Translations under genes and position numbers: made by a program | Assembly: GCA_013398295.1 (NCBI GenBank) | Contig: VZSF01001080.1 | Location: 1 to 64,000 of the forward strand | Source: Chionis minor | Lineage: Eukaryota > Chordata > Aves > Charadriiformes > Chionididae | Reading direction: 5' to 3' | DNA: 64,000 nt | Part shown: positions 26,701-61,485 of the stretch, in pieces | Numbering within the stretch: position 1 is the first letter of the stretch | Layout: every line of letters starts with the position of its first letter | The notes under the pieces: generated by a model | Told to the model about the DNA's origin: nothing | What the model saw: the letters and a program-made list of their open reading frames with translations, nothing else | The model's database searches: none

Positions 26701-27330
26701 ACCTTTGTGTTCCACTGTTCAAAACGCTTAAACCCAACAACACTCCAGACCAGCTCAGTCCAAGCGCGTGAAACCAGGAGACTCCTTAACCGCGGCCCCA
26801 GCCCGCTGCAAGGGGACGAAGGTCGCTGCTGAGGCGAAAGTCCGCCCCGGGGGAGGGCCTGGGAGCCGGCTGCCTTTTTACACTCCACGCGTTTTGCCTG
26901 GTCCGAGGGCACCACCTCCAAACCTCCTCCCGGCCCTCCAGGGCGAGCACCCGCCCGGGCCCCGGCAGCGGGACGAGCAGGCGGCGCCTCACGGCACGGC
27001 CGGGCCCGCTCTCCCCTGCGCCATCCCCCACGCTCCACGGCCGCGGCGGCGGCTCCCACTTACTTCTGGCGGCCTCCCGGGCTCGGGCCTTGCTGTTGGC
27101 GGCGTGGAACCACCTGATGGCCGCCGCGTCTCTGCTGCCGACGCGCCGCCGCCTCAGGAAATGATCCACCGCCGCCTCGCTGCAGGCGCCTGCGGCGGGG
27201 TGAAGGGAGACCCGCACCCTCAGCACCGCGGGCCCCGTCTCCGCCCCCCGCCGCACAGGCCCGGCGCGGAGCGGGAGGGCAGAGGCCCGCTCCCCGCCGC
27301 GCGGCTCTTACCCCGCGCCTCCTCCGCCAT
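17744..27330 (-). CDS. FAM151B: FAM151B, menorin-family (DUF2181) protein, complete, six exons
   Basis: Coding exons in order (minus strand): 27330-27312, 27189-27064, 25316-25151, 21750-21533, 19794-19659, 17894-17744. All introns are GT-AG, the phases join, and the total is 816 bases (271 residues plus stop; human is 276). Exon 1 encodes only MAEEARG with its last codon split. The DUF2181 domain fills most of the protein: [12 protein letters not shown] and [18 protein letters not shown] near residues 50-90, GIKLDFK near 100, [16 protein letters not shown] and [11 protein letters not shown] in the fourth exon, FPVRAALV in the fifth, [10 protein letters not shown] and [10 protein letters not shown] in the last. 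The stop TAG is followed directly by TGA. The family resembles phosphodiesterase-like TIM barrels; worm menorin patterns dendrites, and mouse Fam151b is needed for photoreceptor survival, but the substrate is unknown. No signal peptide or membrane segment is seen, unlike the larger FAM151A. It lies tandem with and downstream of ZFYVE16. Confidence 0.95.
22799..22826. repeat. (TTCCCAA)4 short tandem repeat
   Basis: Four head-to-tail copies of a 7-base unit within a FAM151B intron. The copies are identical apart from the end of the last one. Confidence 0.85.
26436..26495. repeat. (ATGG)15 microsatellite
   Basis: Fifteen uninterrupted ATGG units follow a GGA-rich lead-in (26410-26435), in the second FAM151B intron about 570 bases from its donor. 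A perfect tetranucleotide array of this length is usually length-polymorphic. The open frames across it are repeat artefacts. Confidence 0.95.
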
Positions 27331-27560
27331 CTCCTCGGCGCCCGGGCCCGCCCCGCTGAGGCGGGCGGAGCGGCCGGAGCTCGGCGGCCGCGGAATTCCC
27401 TGCCGAGCGGGTACGGCCGAGGCTGCCGGAAGCGTTTCCGCAAGGAAGCGGAAGGGCCGGGGAAGCTCCGCCGGGACGCGGGGCCGGGCCCCCCCCCCCG
27501 TCCCCCCCCGCCCCGGGCCTCCCCTCAGCCCGGGCTGCGGCGGGAAAGGGAGTGCCAAAA
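27331..27560 (-). promoter_or_regulatory. FAM151B: FAM151B CpG-island promoter with ETS-type motifs
   Basis: The FAM151B start codon lies in a CpG island covering about 26,780-27,550. Immediately upstream on the minus strand is GC-rich, CpG-dense, TATA-less sequence. CCGGAAG at 27426-27432 and CGGAAG near 27449 match the ETS/GABP core common in housekeeping promoters. C-runs at 27490-27510 end the island. The transcription start was not mapped; it must lie upstream of 27330. Confidence 0.6.
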
Positions 27561-29241
27561 TCCCCGCCACGCTGCAAGGACCAAACGCAGGCAGCAAGAA
27601 CTTGTTTTGGTGTGGTTTTTTTTTTTTGCTTTTAAAATAACAGAGATAACGTATCAAGCACTTCAGTGAACTTTCTTATTGATCGTTACTTAAAAGGAGT
27701 TAGTGCAGGGTGAGTGGCAAGAGCGAGGCGGTGGTCACACCACGCCGGGGGACCCACGCGTTTTGGGGTACAACAGCCGCCTCCACAACAACCGCTGTTC
27801 AACCCTTCACCGTGGCCTCCTCGAGGGTCTGGCAGCAGCTTGTATTCAAGCGAGGACGTGTTTTGTGGTCTTCAGCTCTTCTCCAGAACTGTCCATTTCT
27901 CCGAGGAAGTTACATAAATTGGCTCAAATGCAGCCTCGGTTTCCTCCAGGGTAAAATCTTGAAGCCTGAACCCTTCCAGAACCGGTATTTTAAAGGACAG
28001 GTTACAGCAGAGCAAGATTAGGTTAAGTTACAAATTGTTTTTGATACAAAAACATAAAATATCCCCTATCAGCATCAAGAAGGCATCAGAGTTTTAATAG
28101 TCTCATTATAAAGTTGTACCAGCATTTTCCCTAAAAACAATATAGATCCTGTATATATTTAGTTTTGGTTCTGTTCTCAATAAACAGTTGTGTGAGTTAC
28201 CAAACCCCAATTATGGTTTGCTGAACCTCAGTACAAATTACATGCATCACAAATACATAAATAGATTTTAATGATCCGATATAAAAAATACATACTATAC
28301 AAGAACCTCAGGTACACTAAAAATGAATCTGTTCATGAAAATTCACACTTAATACATCAATTCTCCCTGAAAGTAAAGTTGGCTACTAAGAGGTGGCAAA
28401 AGCGGTAGACAGGAGCTGAAAAGATATTGCAGAATTCTTGTCTGACTTATTGCTAAACTGATTACGTTAAGGGTAATCTGTTTTTTTATTAATCCTTGAA
28501 ATGTCAAATTGTATCAGGACTTCCAGACACAGACTAAAGAAAAATAATAGCAGTATTTATAAAAATAGCATCCATTTAACTTAGATAAATCCTTATAAAT
28601 ACAAGAAAGAAATCAGTTATTCTATAAAAAAAACTAATTTAGAGCATATGTTCCCGAAGCACCAGCGTAATATCCTAATGTTAAGGACTTTAATGTCTTC
28701 ATAAACATACTTGCAAAATTCTCCCCTGTGCTGACCATAAACAAGTGTCGGAACTGACACATGAAGTCTGCAGTCAGCTACACAAGTTCTGATATTTGAA
28801 TCTCAAATGGCAAGGAAACGGTTTTGTGACAGCTTCTACTTCAGTGTTTAGTCATTTCCACGTGGAAAGCCCATGCTTCAGACAGATTAGGTCTAACCAT
28901 AGCAATTTTTAGTAACACACTTATCTGAAGTTACGAGGCAAGACAGTATGGCTTGAAGTTACACTACATACAGAAAATGCTAGAACTGTGTAAAGAGGTA
29001 ACAAAACCTGCCCTCTTCTGCACCAGTATTAAGTGTAAACTTTCAGAACTTTAGAAAACATTACAAACTACAATTCTTAGGTGGTAAAGTAACCAGAGAG
29101 GATTTGAGGGTTTTAGAAAACAGTTTGAAAATCTATTAAAACATAACAGGTTTAGAAACTTATAACATTTTTAGTGTTTGTAGCATTATAACTTTGGTGT
29201 TCAGATCTAGCAAATCAGTATATTGCCTGTAATCAGCCTCA
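27561..29241 (-). other. ZFYVE16 3' UTR and short intergenic gap to FAM151B
   Basis: On the minus strand this follows the ZFYVE16 stop. The only clear AATAAA on that strand is at 28490-28485, about 750 bases past the stop, so the 3' UTR probably ends near 28,465. That leaves about 1 kb before the FAM151B promoter. The open frames at 27,700-28,020 on the plus strand match nothing I recognise. Confidence 0.45.
28485..28490 (-). terminator. ZFYVE16: Candidate ZFYVE16 polyadenylation signal
   Basis: AATAAA on the minus strand, about 750 bases beyond the ZFYVE16 stop codon. ATTAAA variants also occur further along, near 28,270 and 28,095, so the 3' UTR could be longer. Confidence 0.4.
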
Positions 29242-52798
<23,557 letters not shown>

Positions 52799-53119
52799 TT
52801 AGCCTTCTTAAACCTAAGAAGAAAAACACAGCATTTCATTCGTAGCATTTCATTATTTACAAAGTGTTATTATCAGAAGACAATTCTATGAAGTATTTTT
52901 TCTTTTTAATAACATTTTCTTCTCTCTCCATGTAAACAAAATTTAAGTACAAATGGGGCTGCAGACTGTCAGCCTCTATATAAAGTGAATACGCTCTACA
53001 CTATACTCAGTACGCTATGCACAATACACTCAAAAATTCATCTCAAATCAGGAAATTGAGGCCGCCTTATTAAAAATAAATGCATCTGAAAGCAGACACT
53101 ATGGCATTATAATGTCAGG

Positions 53120-53190
53120 AAGTTTAAAACCAGAAGGGATACTCGGGTCTGCTAGTCTGACCCCTGATACACTTTACACCACACACTTCA
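53120..53190 (-). mobile_element. Ancient CR1-like 3' end relic
   Basis: The plus strand reads AACCAGAAGGGATACTCGGG followed by CTGCTAGTCTGACCCCTGAT. This resembles the reverse complement of an old sauropsid CR1 3' UTR (pattern AAGGGACC ... TCTAGTCTGACC). It is short and diverged, with no coding part. Confidence 0.4.
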
Positions 53191-54484
53191 CAGGCAAAAA
53201 CCCAAAATAGGCCATCATTACCCTTGCAACACAAATGAACTGTTTAAATAAATGCCAGCAAAACCCCAGACATTTCATGCTTTAAACTGAAAGTATCCTT
53301 CTGCTGGCAGAAGCAGCAGCAAGAAAAACATCTCCTTTAGAAGTTCAAACCTGACAAGTTCAACACTGAGCACATGAACATGAGACTTAAAGATTGTCTT
53401 AGTTCCCAAGCTGTCCAACCAATCCACCTCAATTACTTTCAGCTATGACAACATGTTTCAGATAAGACTAAACATCAGCTAAAACTTAAATATACAACCA
53501 TGAACTATAAAGCAAATAACCATCTGAAGCATTGAAGTACAAGACAGACATCTTAACACAGAGCTGCAATGCATTTAAGCAGGGCGAGGTCAGTACTCCT
53601 CCCCCATGATGATCTACAAGCTGCTTTTAAATCCTCCTCTTAAACCTTCTTTCAAGGCCAGGGGTAAAAAAAACAACACACCTGTATCGTAATTCAGCTA
53701 GTCATCTCTTATTCTACTCAAAACACAAAACCCATTCACTTTCTCCGAGATCTAAACAACATAATTAAAAATAATACGTATCTCCTTTTAGAGACTTACC
53801 AACTAATCAGAAAGCTATTAATTAATCACATTCCCTACTGCAAAACATCCCATTTTAATTTCGAGACATAACTCAATGTTATGCCTTTTTGGTCACTCTC
53901 AACTGCTTCCTAATTCCACATCTTTTTCATGTCTGAATAGACATACTGTGCAATTACCTAAAACATATAATCAATACATTATTTATGCTTCCCTTAAATA
54001 AACTGAAGGCACTCAGATCCCTTTAGTCTAATGTCTGGAAACTAGACTCGTGGAAGTCTGTCTAGTTTTCCTCCTACTCTTATCAGTTCACCTAGTCTCT
54101 GCGTTGGCTGACTTGACACCCTACCCCATTAAATGTACTCTGACCACCTTGTACTGTCTCTTCTCAAAAGCTTAGAGGCCAAAGAAATACTTCAATCCTC
54201 TTCTATCACTTATGCCATCCTGCAGCTACAGATCTAGATCCTATGCCTTATTCACTCCACTGAGGTGGTAAGGTTTCCTCTCACTGAATGGTTCAGATCA
54301 GGTGCATTCACCACAACATTAACATGCATGTGACAAGAATGTTTTTAAGCTAATATATAGTTCAAATAGAGACTTGCAAAGCATAAGAAAGGTAAAATAA
54401 ACAGTATACAACATAATATAATGCAGTACTTTGTGCCCATATATAAGCAAAAAATAAACAACCTGAATATACCACTGTATTAAT

Positions 54485-54935
54485 ACCCGTGGCCACAAAG
54501 ATGGTGAGGGGGCTGGAGCATCTTTCTTATGAGGAAAGGCTGAGGGAGGTGGGTCTTTTTAGTCTGGAGGAGAGAAGGCTGAGGGGGGATCTCATCAATG
54601 TTTACAAATACTTAAAGGGAGGGTGTCGGGAGGAGGGGGCCAGGCTTTTTTCAGCAGTGCCCAGTGATAGGACAAGGGGCAGTGGGTATAAAATCGAATA
54701 TAGGAAGATCCGCCTCAACATGAGGAGAAACTTCGTCCCTTTGAGGGTGGCAGAGCACGGGCACAGGCTGCCCAGAGAGGTGGTGGAGTCTCCGACTCTG
54801 GAGACATTCCAAACCCGCCTGGATGCCATCCTGTGCAACCTGCTGTAGGTGGACCTGCTCTGGCAGGGGGGTTGGACCAGATAAGTCTCCAGAGGTCCCT
54901 TCCAACCTTTAACTTTCTGTGATTCTGTGAATTTG
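54485..54935 (+). mobile_element. CR1 LINE, 5'-truncated, C-terminal frame open
   Basis: The plus strand encodes the CR1 second-frame C-terminus from about 54489 to the stop at 54846-54848: [20 protein letters not shown], then [17 protein letters not shown], ending FQTRLDAILCNLL. The 3' UTR TGGACCTGCTCTGGCAGGG follows, then the terminal ATTCTGTGA octamers (to about 54931). It is close kin of the copy at 11.3-11.8 kb. It is 5'-truncated and so immobile by itself, in the ZFYVE16 5' intron, antisense to the gene. Confidence 0.93.
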
Positions 54936-57900
54936 TCACACCAACGCTCTTCAGCATGCTGCACCATATATCAAGTCTCACAGAGCTCTCTACTAAGCAT
55001 CAAATAGCAACAAGTCCATACTTAATGCCATTTCTCTTACACTCATTTGAATACAGTTCTCGCCTGTAACAATCATCTCATTTCATCACCTCCTGGCAAG
55101 TGCGAGATTACAACTTGAAATGGAAGTTAATTGAATTAAGAGCCTTACAATGTCAACAGCTTTTGCTGATTCAGTAAGAGACATTAAAGTACAGATCTCA
55201 TTCTTTATGCATGTATCTACGGACAGCAACAAACGACCCTCAAAAATTATTTGAGCAGATCACATAAACCAGAAATATTGAAGAATTATGAGAGAACTGG
55301 GGATCAAAGAATACATAATGCTGATTTTTATTCTCTGTAGGGATTTATTTTACAGCCTTACCACTCAGGTACAACTTAAGTCACAATCAATGTGCAGACT
55401 AACATCTGTGACCAAAAGGGGTGGTGGTCACAGGCCCCTTGCCACTCCCCAGCCACACATTCCCCAAGCATTCATTAGTACTGGCACCCGCTCATCTCAT
55501 CCCTAAAGAAATCAGGTCAAAGAGCTAAAAAGACAGAAAAACATGTACTTTAGAGTGAGTACAAAGTTAGTTTTTTGCTTGTTTCTCCACCAAAACAGGT
55601 CTCCACAGTGAAACAAACACTGACCTAGCACAGGGTCCTGGCAAGGGTCTGTAAATATGGCTGCTTCACTCTTAGTTATCCACACGAAACACTGTTTGCA
55701 GAGTTACAGCCCTGCAAGTGAAGCTCACAACTTACCACAACCAGAATTTTGAATTTTTTAAATCTGCAATAAATGTTTTTGAAAAAACCTTGATCATTAA
55801 TGAAGCAAACATCTATTATTACCAATTGGTTAAAGACATCCCCCAAAACCAGTTTTGCTCAGGTATCAGGTTGTTACATTTAATTCAATCTATATAGTTT
55901 TGATGTAAAACGTTCCCTTTTAGTTAAGAAAGTATTTTGAACAACTAACATGACCTTGAGTAACTAGCATATTAGTCTTGTTATTTCACTCCTCTTTCTT
56001 CAAGCGTGTCACAGGCTTTCAGCTTTTCTGAACCAGGCCTCCAACAAAAAAAAAAAAACCAACCACCACAACAAAATCAAAGCCCCCAAACCCAGGTAGC
56101 AAGGTACTTATCTCTCTCCCATCTCTCTGTCCTGCATCCATGTATCTACACGATCAAAGAATGGTTAAGTCTTCTGGTTTCTTAGGTTTCGTACCATCTT
56201 ACAGCAACAAGACCAAGTTTTATTTTTTGCTCCCTCGATTTACCTACAGCAAATCCCAATTTTTACATCAAACAAGGAGTGGATTAGAAGCTGTGAAAAA
56301 GCTCCAGTGACCTGTTTTTATTAAACGGCTGCTTGTTGCCCTGAGCAAAAGAAATCTGTAGGAACCATCTGTTTTAGCAAACTGTATTTGTTCTGAACAC
56401 ACGCTTTTCAGGATTATACTTCTAGCAATCTCAAACCAGCAGCACCACCAATATCTATTTTTTTAATTAGCTAGAAGCTTCAGTAGTAGAAGTACCCACC
56501 ATCCCTCCACCCTCAATCCGACAAAACAATTAAGAAAGTGAACAACTGAGAAGAGATAAGTGATTGTTTTGTACAGGCAGGGAGAGTGAGTGCAGGCACA
56601 GGAGCTGGGTGTAGAAGAAGAAACTACAGCCCTTTCCACTGCAGGTTTCAGAGGAACTGTTCTGTCAACAGCTTGTCCCTTTACTGTTCCTTACATCACG
56701 CCAGTTTAACATCTGTTCGGTGACACTGTGCACAGAGTAAGAACTGATCTGGGTTGAATAGAGCTTTTCCTTAGTTATTCTTCACCCAGATGGGATCCTC
56801 ACATAGACATATAAAAAAGTGTGCCAGGACACCAGAAGGGGCAATGCATGAGCAGGAAGGAATCACCACTAGGAAGAAAAGCAGAGGGAAGCTTCACCTG
56901 CATGTCCAGCAGGCACCTCCAGGACTTGAGTCAATGCGCTCCTTACTGCTGCCACCTCTTATGCATTTAAAGGCATGAACCTTCTGTTGACTAAAAGGCA
57001 TTAAGTGTTGTCTTCTGAACATGTTTTTCAGAGCTCTGAATACACTCACTAGACTCTCTTCAAGCTGGTTCGCAGATTTTTGAAATAAATTATTGAAATA
57101 GAATGTCCATAACTCTATCTGAGGCATTAAGTCCTTAGCAGTGCAATGAGACATACTTGAGGCTCTTACCAGCTCCATTTTATAAATGTTTTTCAAAGCA
57201 GAAAGCTTTAAGTTTTAAACAATGTTTAAATCACTGTCTGTCAAAGACCATATGCTTTCATATCAAGATAAGTTAAATATTTATGTGAGGACACTTGAAG
57301 GTTAAATATCAGTCCTTCTCAAAAAGGTAGAAAAAAATTAACAAAACCATAAGATGACCACAGTACAGTGACAACAGCTAGTATCTAATATTACAAAGGC
57401 CAGTTTAAAGATAAAGATCCAAGAAAGCTTTTTCAGAAAGTCAAGTTTAGATCAGGGAATGCAGTTATGATTAAATCAGATAACTTAGTTTATAGTTTCA
57501 GAGATTTAGTTGCACAGATTACTGTGCTAAATTAAGCTAATTAGATCTGTTACTTCCGTAAGACATTTTACTGTATGAGTGAACTACAAAGCCTGATGTC
57601 AAGCAAAGTGCTGGGGTGCTCAATTATTACTTTTTCAGCCAGAAATACACCAAAGATGACATTTTAATGGACAGAAACAGATGGCATTCTGAACATTTTA
57701 CACTGTTACAAGTCATCAATTCTCACCACACCAGTCATCCTTATGTTCATTTCAATTCCTTAAGTGGCAGCTAATCTCACTTGAAGAACAGAATACACCA
57801 ATCACAAGGGTTTCCAAGTGCATGGGCTGGCAAATATCCTTTTTTTTTTTCTTCTCTTTTTTTTTTTTCAGTCAACTCTTCATTTTGTTCCCTTTGTATC

Positions 57901-60900
57901 CTTTGGCTTCAAGACAGAATAATACTTTTTGTTGACATACTATAAAAAACCACACCAGGAGTACTTGCCACTTCTCTAGGTAAACATTTGGTATGTTTCT
58001 AAGCAAGCTCAACTTAAGTCTCTTGTCTTTCAGAGCTTTTACTTGTGCCTTGATTCCAAGACCAGCATTCTTCATTATCTTACCAAGTTTACTTAGTGGA
58101 AAACTAAGAACACTCAATTGCTAGGCCAGCCAGCAGTCAACATCGTGAACCCAGGAACCCAGTACCTAGAACAGCCAATGTGAACAGCAGTGAAATGATC
58201 CAGTTTGTGGCAATATCCGGAAGGCTTCTGAATATTTTAGGTCACATCAACACCTGGTCAAACACCCTTCTGTATCTCTTGAGGCCTTCAAGAAGCATTG
58301 CTTAAATGGAACAAAAGAGAATAGCAAAGGTTTGCTTATGTTATTTGCCTAGTCAGACGAGGCTTGGTCTCTGGGAAACTCCTCATACTTCTCTTTAAAT
58401 TGCCTAAATACAGTATCTTAAGAAACAGACCAGTAATTAATTGTACTATGTAAAATCTGTTACCTAAGGGAAGCAAATACTGTGATCTCAATGACCGTAC
58501 AACAAGTGCAAGTGTGTCAGTGCGTTTAAAAACACTGTATAGGCCACTCCTTTTATACCCTTTATGAATCACTTCTACGATAACAGGCACATATTCCAGA
58601 GTTCAAAACCAAGATTCCACAAGAAACTTCTCAACACACTTGTATTTAAAGGAGAAGATAACACAAGTCTGCTAGAGTGGAGAATGGCCAAGTTACAGGC
58701 TGGATCACCAATTTTTTTTCAAATACGGTCTTTCTAAATGGAGGCAGGTAGTAGTTTTCAGTGGCGATCACTTGTAAAATAAAACGCATAAGCAAATTAT
58801 TACCAGCTAACCAGTTTAGCGTCTGGTGACAAGTAGCCTTTTGATGTTTAGGAATCCCTGAAAAACATACTCTGCAGTGTTTATATATAGGCAGTCCCAG
58901 ATCTCCAGCTAGCCACAGCTTATGATCGCTGCAGAATCCAGGCCTGCTTTTGTATGGAGCGTGCTGAAACACCACAAGATCAAGTTAGAGATGAAGAAAC
59001 ACACACATGCACACAAGTCTACACTCCAGAGAACTGACCACAGTAGCCATCTTATTTTAAGTTATCAGGAAAGTCTTCTTGCTCACTGCAAAGTTACATT
59101 ATTTCAATTTTACCATTGTGTTTAATCATTACAGTTAGTATGAGCACAAAGCAGCTTTTATCCTCACAACAGGATTTAAGTCGTTTTTTCCAGCTTACCA
59201 CCTACCAACTACCATAACTAGAACAAAGCCCCTGACAGAAACACAACCATTAAGAACTATCGAACCTTGCAGTGCTACAGAAGTGAAGTGCTGCATCAAG
59301 CACAATATGCCCCTTCTCCCACCTTAAGGGTATTTAATTATTTAGTTACCAGTCTCCTCCTTCTCACCCCCCCTCCAATATCCCTATGCCACACACTTAC
59401 CCATAGGCTTGGGGCCCAACAGACAAAAAAATTTAAGGGTACAACTGCCGAGAGGGATCATCAGCAATCACCTTAACAGGCAAGTTCGTTATAACTGAGC
59501 AAATGCTTTGTAAAAAGCTTAAATGTTGTCAAATAAAAGCTACAGTGACTCTTGCTGAGCAAGACAAAGTATTGTCCAACCCAAAAACTGCAGCAGCTGC
59601 TGCTGCTGCAAATTTACTAGCTGAATCAGGGACTGAAGATAAACGTTACAGAAGTTTTCACACAGACAAGAAAAAGCTTACACGGCACACTAAAAAAAAC
59701 TAAACTACCTTCCTTAAAAAGCAACATTTTGTCCATGCAACGGTTTCTTTAGAAAAACAAAACTCTGTTGACAGCGTTATTATATTCTCACCAACACCAA
59801 TCAGACAACTCTATCCTGACATCATCTCCAGCCCCTGAAGATTTTTTTTGTTTATCCAGGGTAATTTGTTGCTGCTTTTCTGAACAGAAAATAGTATCAT
59901 TCACACCATGCAGAAAAAAAAATGTCTGCCAACAATTATGGATTTTCAGCAGTACTCCAACACATCAGTCGTACCAACAGCAGCCAGACTCACAGCTGAA
60001 GAATCCACTTGCTCAACTGAACAAACCCATCTCTCACATGCTGCCCACAGTGCCATCATCATTAGTTGTATCAGCATCTATTACTCAGCATTAGAAAATG
60101 AGTCACGAGAACATGATTACTACATCAGGTCTAAAAGATCATTCCTCAGCGGAAACCAGTGTTCCCTCAGTATTCTCATCTTCTCTGATTTGCATTATTA
60201 ATAACCGCGTATTTGTATCAGGCAACCTCAGCAATACAGCACTATATGCTAACAGCATCTTGTACTAGCAGTCAACAAGATCCTTTTCTGTGCTCTACCT
60301 GTTCTCCAGAACGCACCATTTGCCAGCTCTCGCCCGTTATAGCTTGTATTTAAATACACACTGAGAACATTTCCCAGTTTATCCAGAAAAAGGTCTTAAA
60401 ACGTTTAACGCCTATTAAGCGTATGGCGTAAACATGTCCATTATAGTCTGTAGACGGTATCAAAATAATTGGAATAGAAGTAAGCAAAACCATCACTAGG
60501 ATCTCTAAACCTCCGGGGGCAATTAATCCACCTGAACAGTCTAATACGCGCTACATGGCGTGAGGTGCTGTAAATGTACTAACAGCTGGCTGCTGCAGCG
60601 TGCGAGTAGCAATCTGCACGATAAAAACGGGAAGGATTTGCTGTTTCGTTACCGCCTCCCCTTTCCAAGAAATGCTCTCGCTGACGCTACCGAGACTGCC
60701 AGATCCTTCCTGCGCAAAGTTTCTCTGGCCGATGACGAGTCTCGCCCGCTCTGGAGTGCACAAGCCCTTCTTCGGGGCCGCGATACACTGCGGCCTCAGC
60801 CCGCTGCCGGCTTCGGACGCGTTCCCCGGGCGAGACAGACGGCTGTGGCGGACGCCCAGGTGAGACAAAGGCACCCGGCACCCGCGACACGCCGCCGGCT

Positions 60901-61202
60901 GCGGGCCGGGGAGCGCTCCCGACAGGCCGGGAGCCCCGGGGGCAGGGGACGGACGGGCAGCTTGGAGCCGCGCCGTGCGCCACCACGGAAAAACCCCTCA
61001 GTGCCGCGCCGCGCCCCGCCCCCCCCGGGCCCACAGCGCTTCCTGCCCAGGCCAGGAGCCCCGGGAAGCGCCGGCATACGGCGGAGGCGGCCGGCCGGGC
61101 CTACCCCTCCCCTCCCCTCCGCGCCCCGGCCCCCTCCCCGCGCCGTACCCACGTCCTCACCCCCAGGCGGCGGGGCGGGGCGGGGCGGCGCAAGGCGGGG
61201 CT

Positions 61203-61203
61203 N
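61203..61203. other. Ambiguous base (N)
   Basis: A single undetermined base inside the GC-rich promoter, a usual place for sequencing difficulty. Confidence 0.99.
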
Positions 61204-61217
61204 CCCCGCCCCGCCAG

Positions 61218-61427
61218 CGTCACCCTCCGCGGCGGCGTCACCTTGAGTCCGGCCGTCTACGTCACCAGATACCGGCGAGTCACGGGAGGGGCAAGGCGCG
61301 GCTGAGGCAACGACGGAGCGGCCCCACGCGGGGGGGAAATTGCCGCTGAACGAGTTAAACGGGGCCGTTCCGCCGCGGCCTCCTTCGGGGTTGCGCTGCC
61401 CGAGTTTGGCCCCCGGTGACGTCGTCA
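61218..61427 (-). promoter_or_regulatory. Cluster of CRE half-sites
   Basis: CGTCA occurs at 61218-61222, 61236-61240 and 61260-61264 (the last in the stronger context TACGTCAC). TGACGTCGTCA at 61417-61427 holds two half-sites facing each other. Five half-sites in about 210 bases next to GC boxes fit CREB/ATF-type binding at the ZFYVE16 promoter. The motifs are seen; binding is inferred. Confidence 0.45.
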
Positions 61428-61479
61428 CAGGGCGTTTTTAAGGCATTTCCACACCGTCTTCACGTTTTTGAGGAGGGAG

Positions 61480-61485
61480 TTTATT
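61480..61485 (-). terminator. CCDC125: Polyadenylation signal overlapping the CCDC125 stop
   Basis: On the minus strand the last codons read CAA TAA followed by A, so the stop codon lies inside a consensus AATAAA. If used, the 3' UTR would be only about 20 bases long and the transcript would end before the ZFYVE16 CpG island. Confidence 0.4.

Larger units (their letters stand above)
52814..60600 (-). other. ZFYVE16: ZFYVE16 5'-UTR intron
   Basis: A non-coding interval between the acceptor CTTCTTAG just before the exon holding the start codon and the CpG-island promoter. Apart from the repeats listed separately it is AT-rich and shows no supported exon on either strand. A T-rich run is at 57841-57870. 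Confidence 0.6.
60620..61440 (-). promoter_or_regulatory. ZFYVE16: ZFYVE16 CpG-island promoter
   Basis: A dense CpG island with Sp1-type GC boxes (tandem GGGGCGG units, 61168-61190), no TATA box, and only about 40 bases from the CCDC125 end. ZFYVE16 is the minus-strand gene whose non-coding first exon is missing downstream, so this is its expected promoter. A possible minus-strand donor (GG|GTGAGG) falls at 61161/61160, and another (GCG|GTAACG) near 60650; which is used is not settled. The long plus-strand frames here are GC-rich artefacts. Confidence 0.7.

Noticed and set aside
26768..27640. A 290-codon plus-strand frame and several minus-strand frames over the FAM151B island
   Set aside because: GC-rich DNA is poor in stops; these frames are Pro/Arg/Gly-rich, overlap one another and contradict the well-supported minus-strand FAM151B exons.
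60560..61246. A 228-codon plus-strand frame and minus-strand frames in the ZFYVE16 island
   Set aside because: Same artefact of CpG-island composition; no homology, and one frame runs over the undetermined base at 61203.
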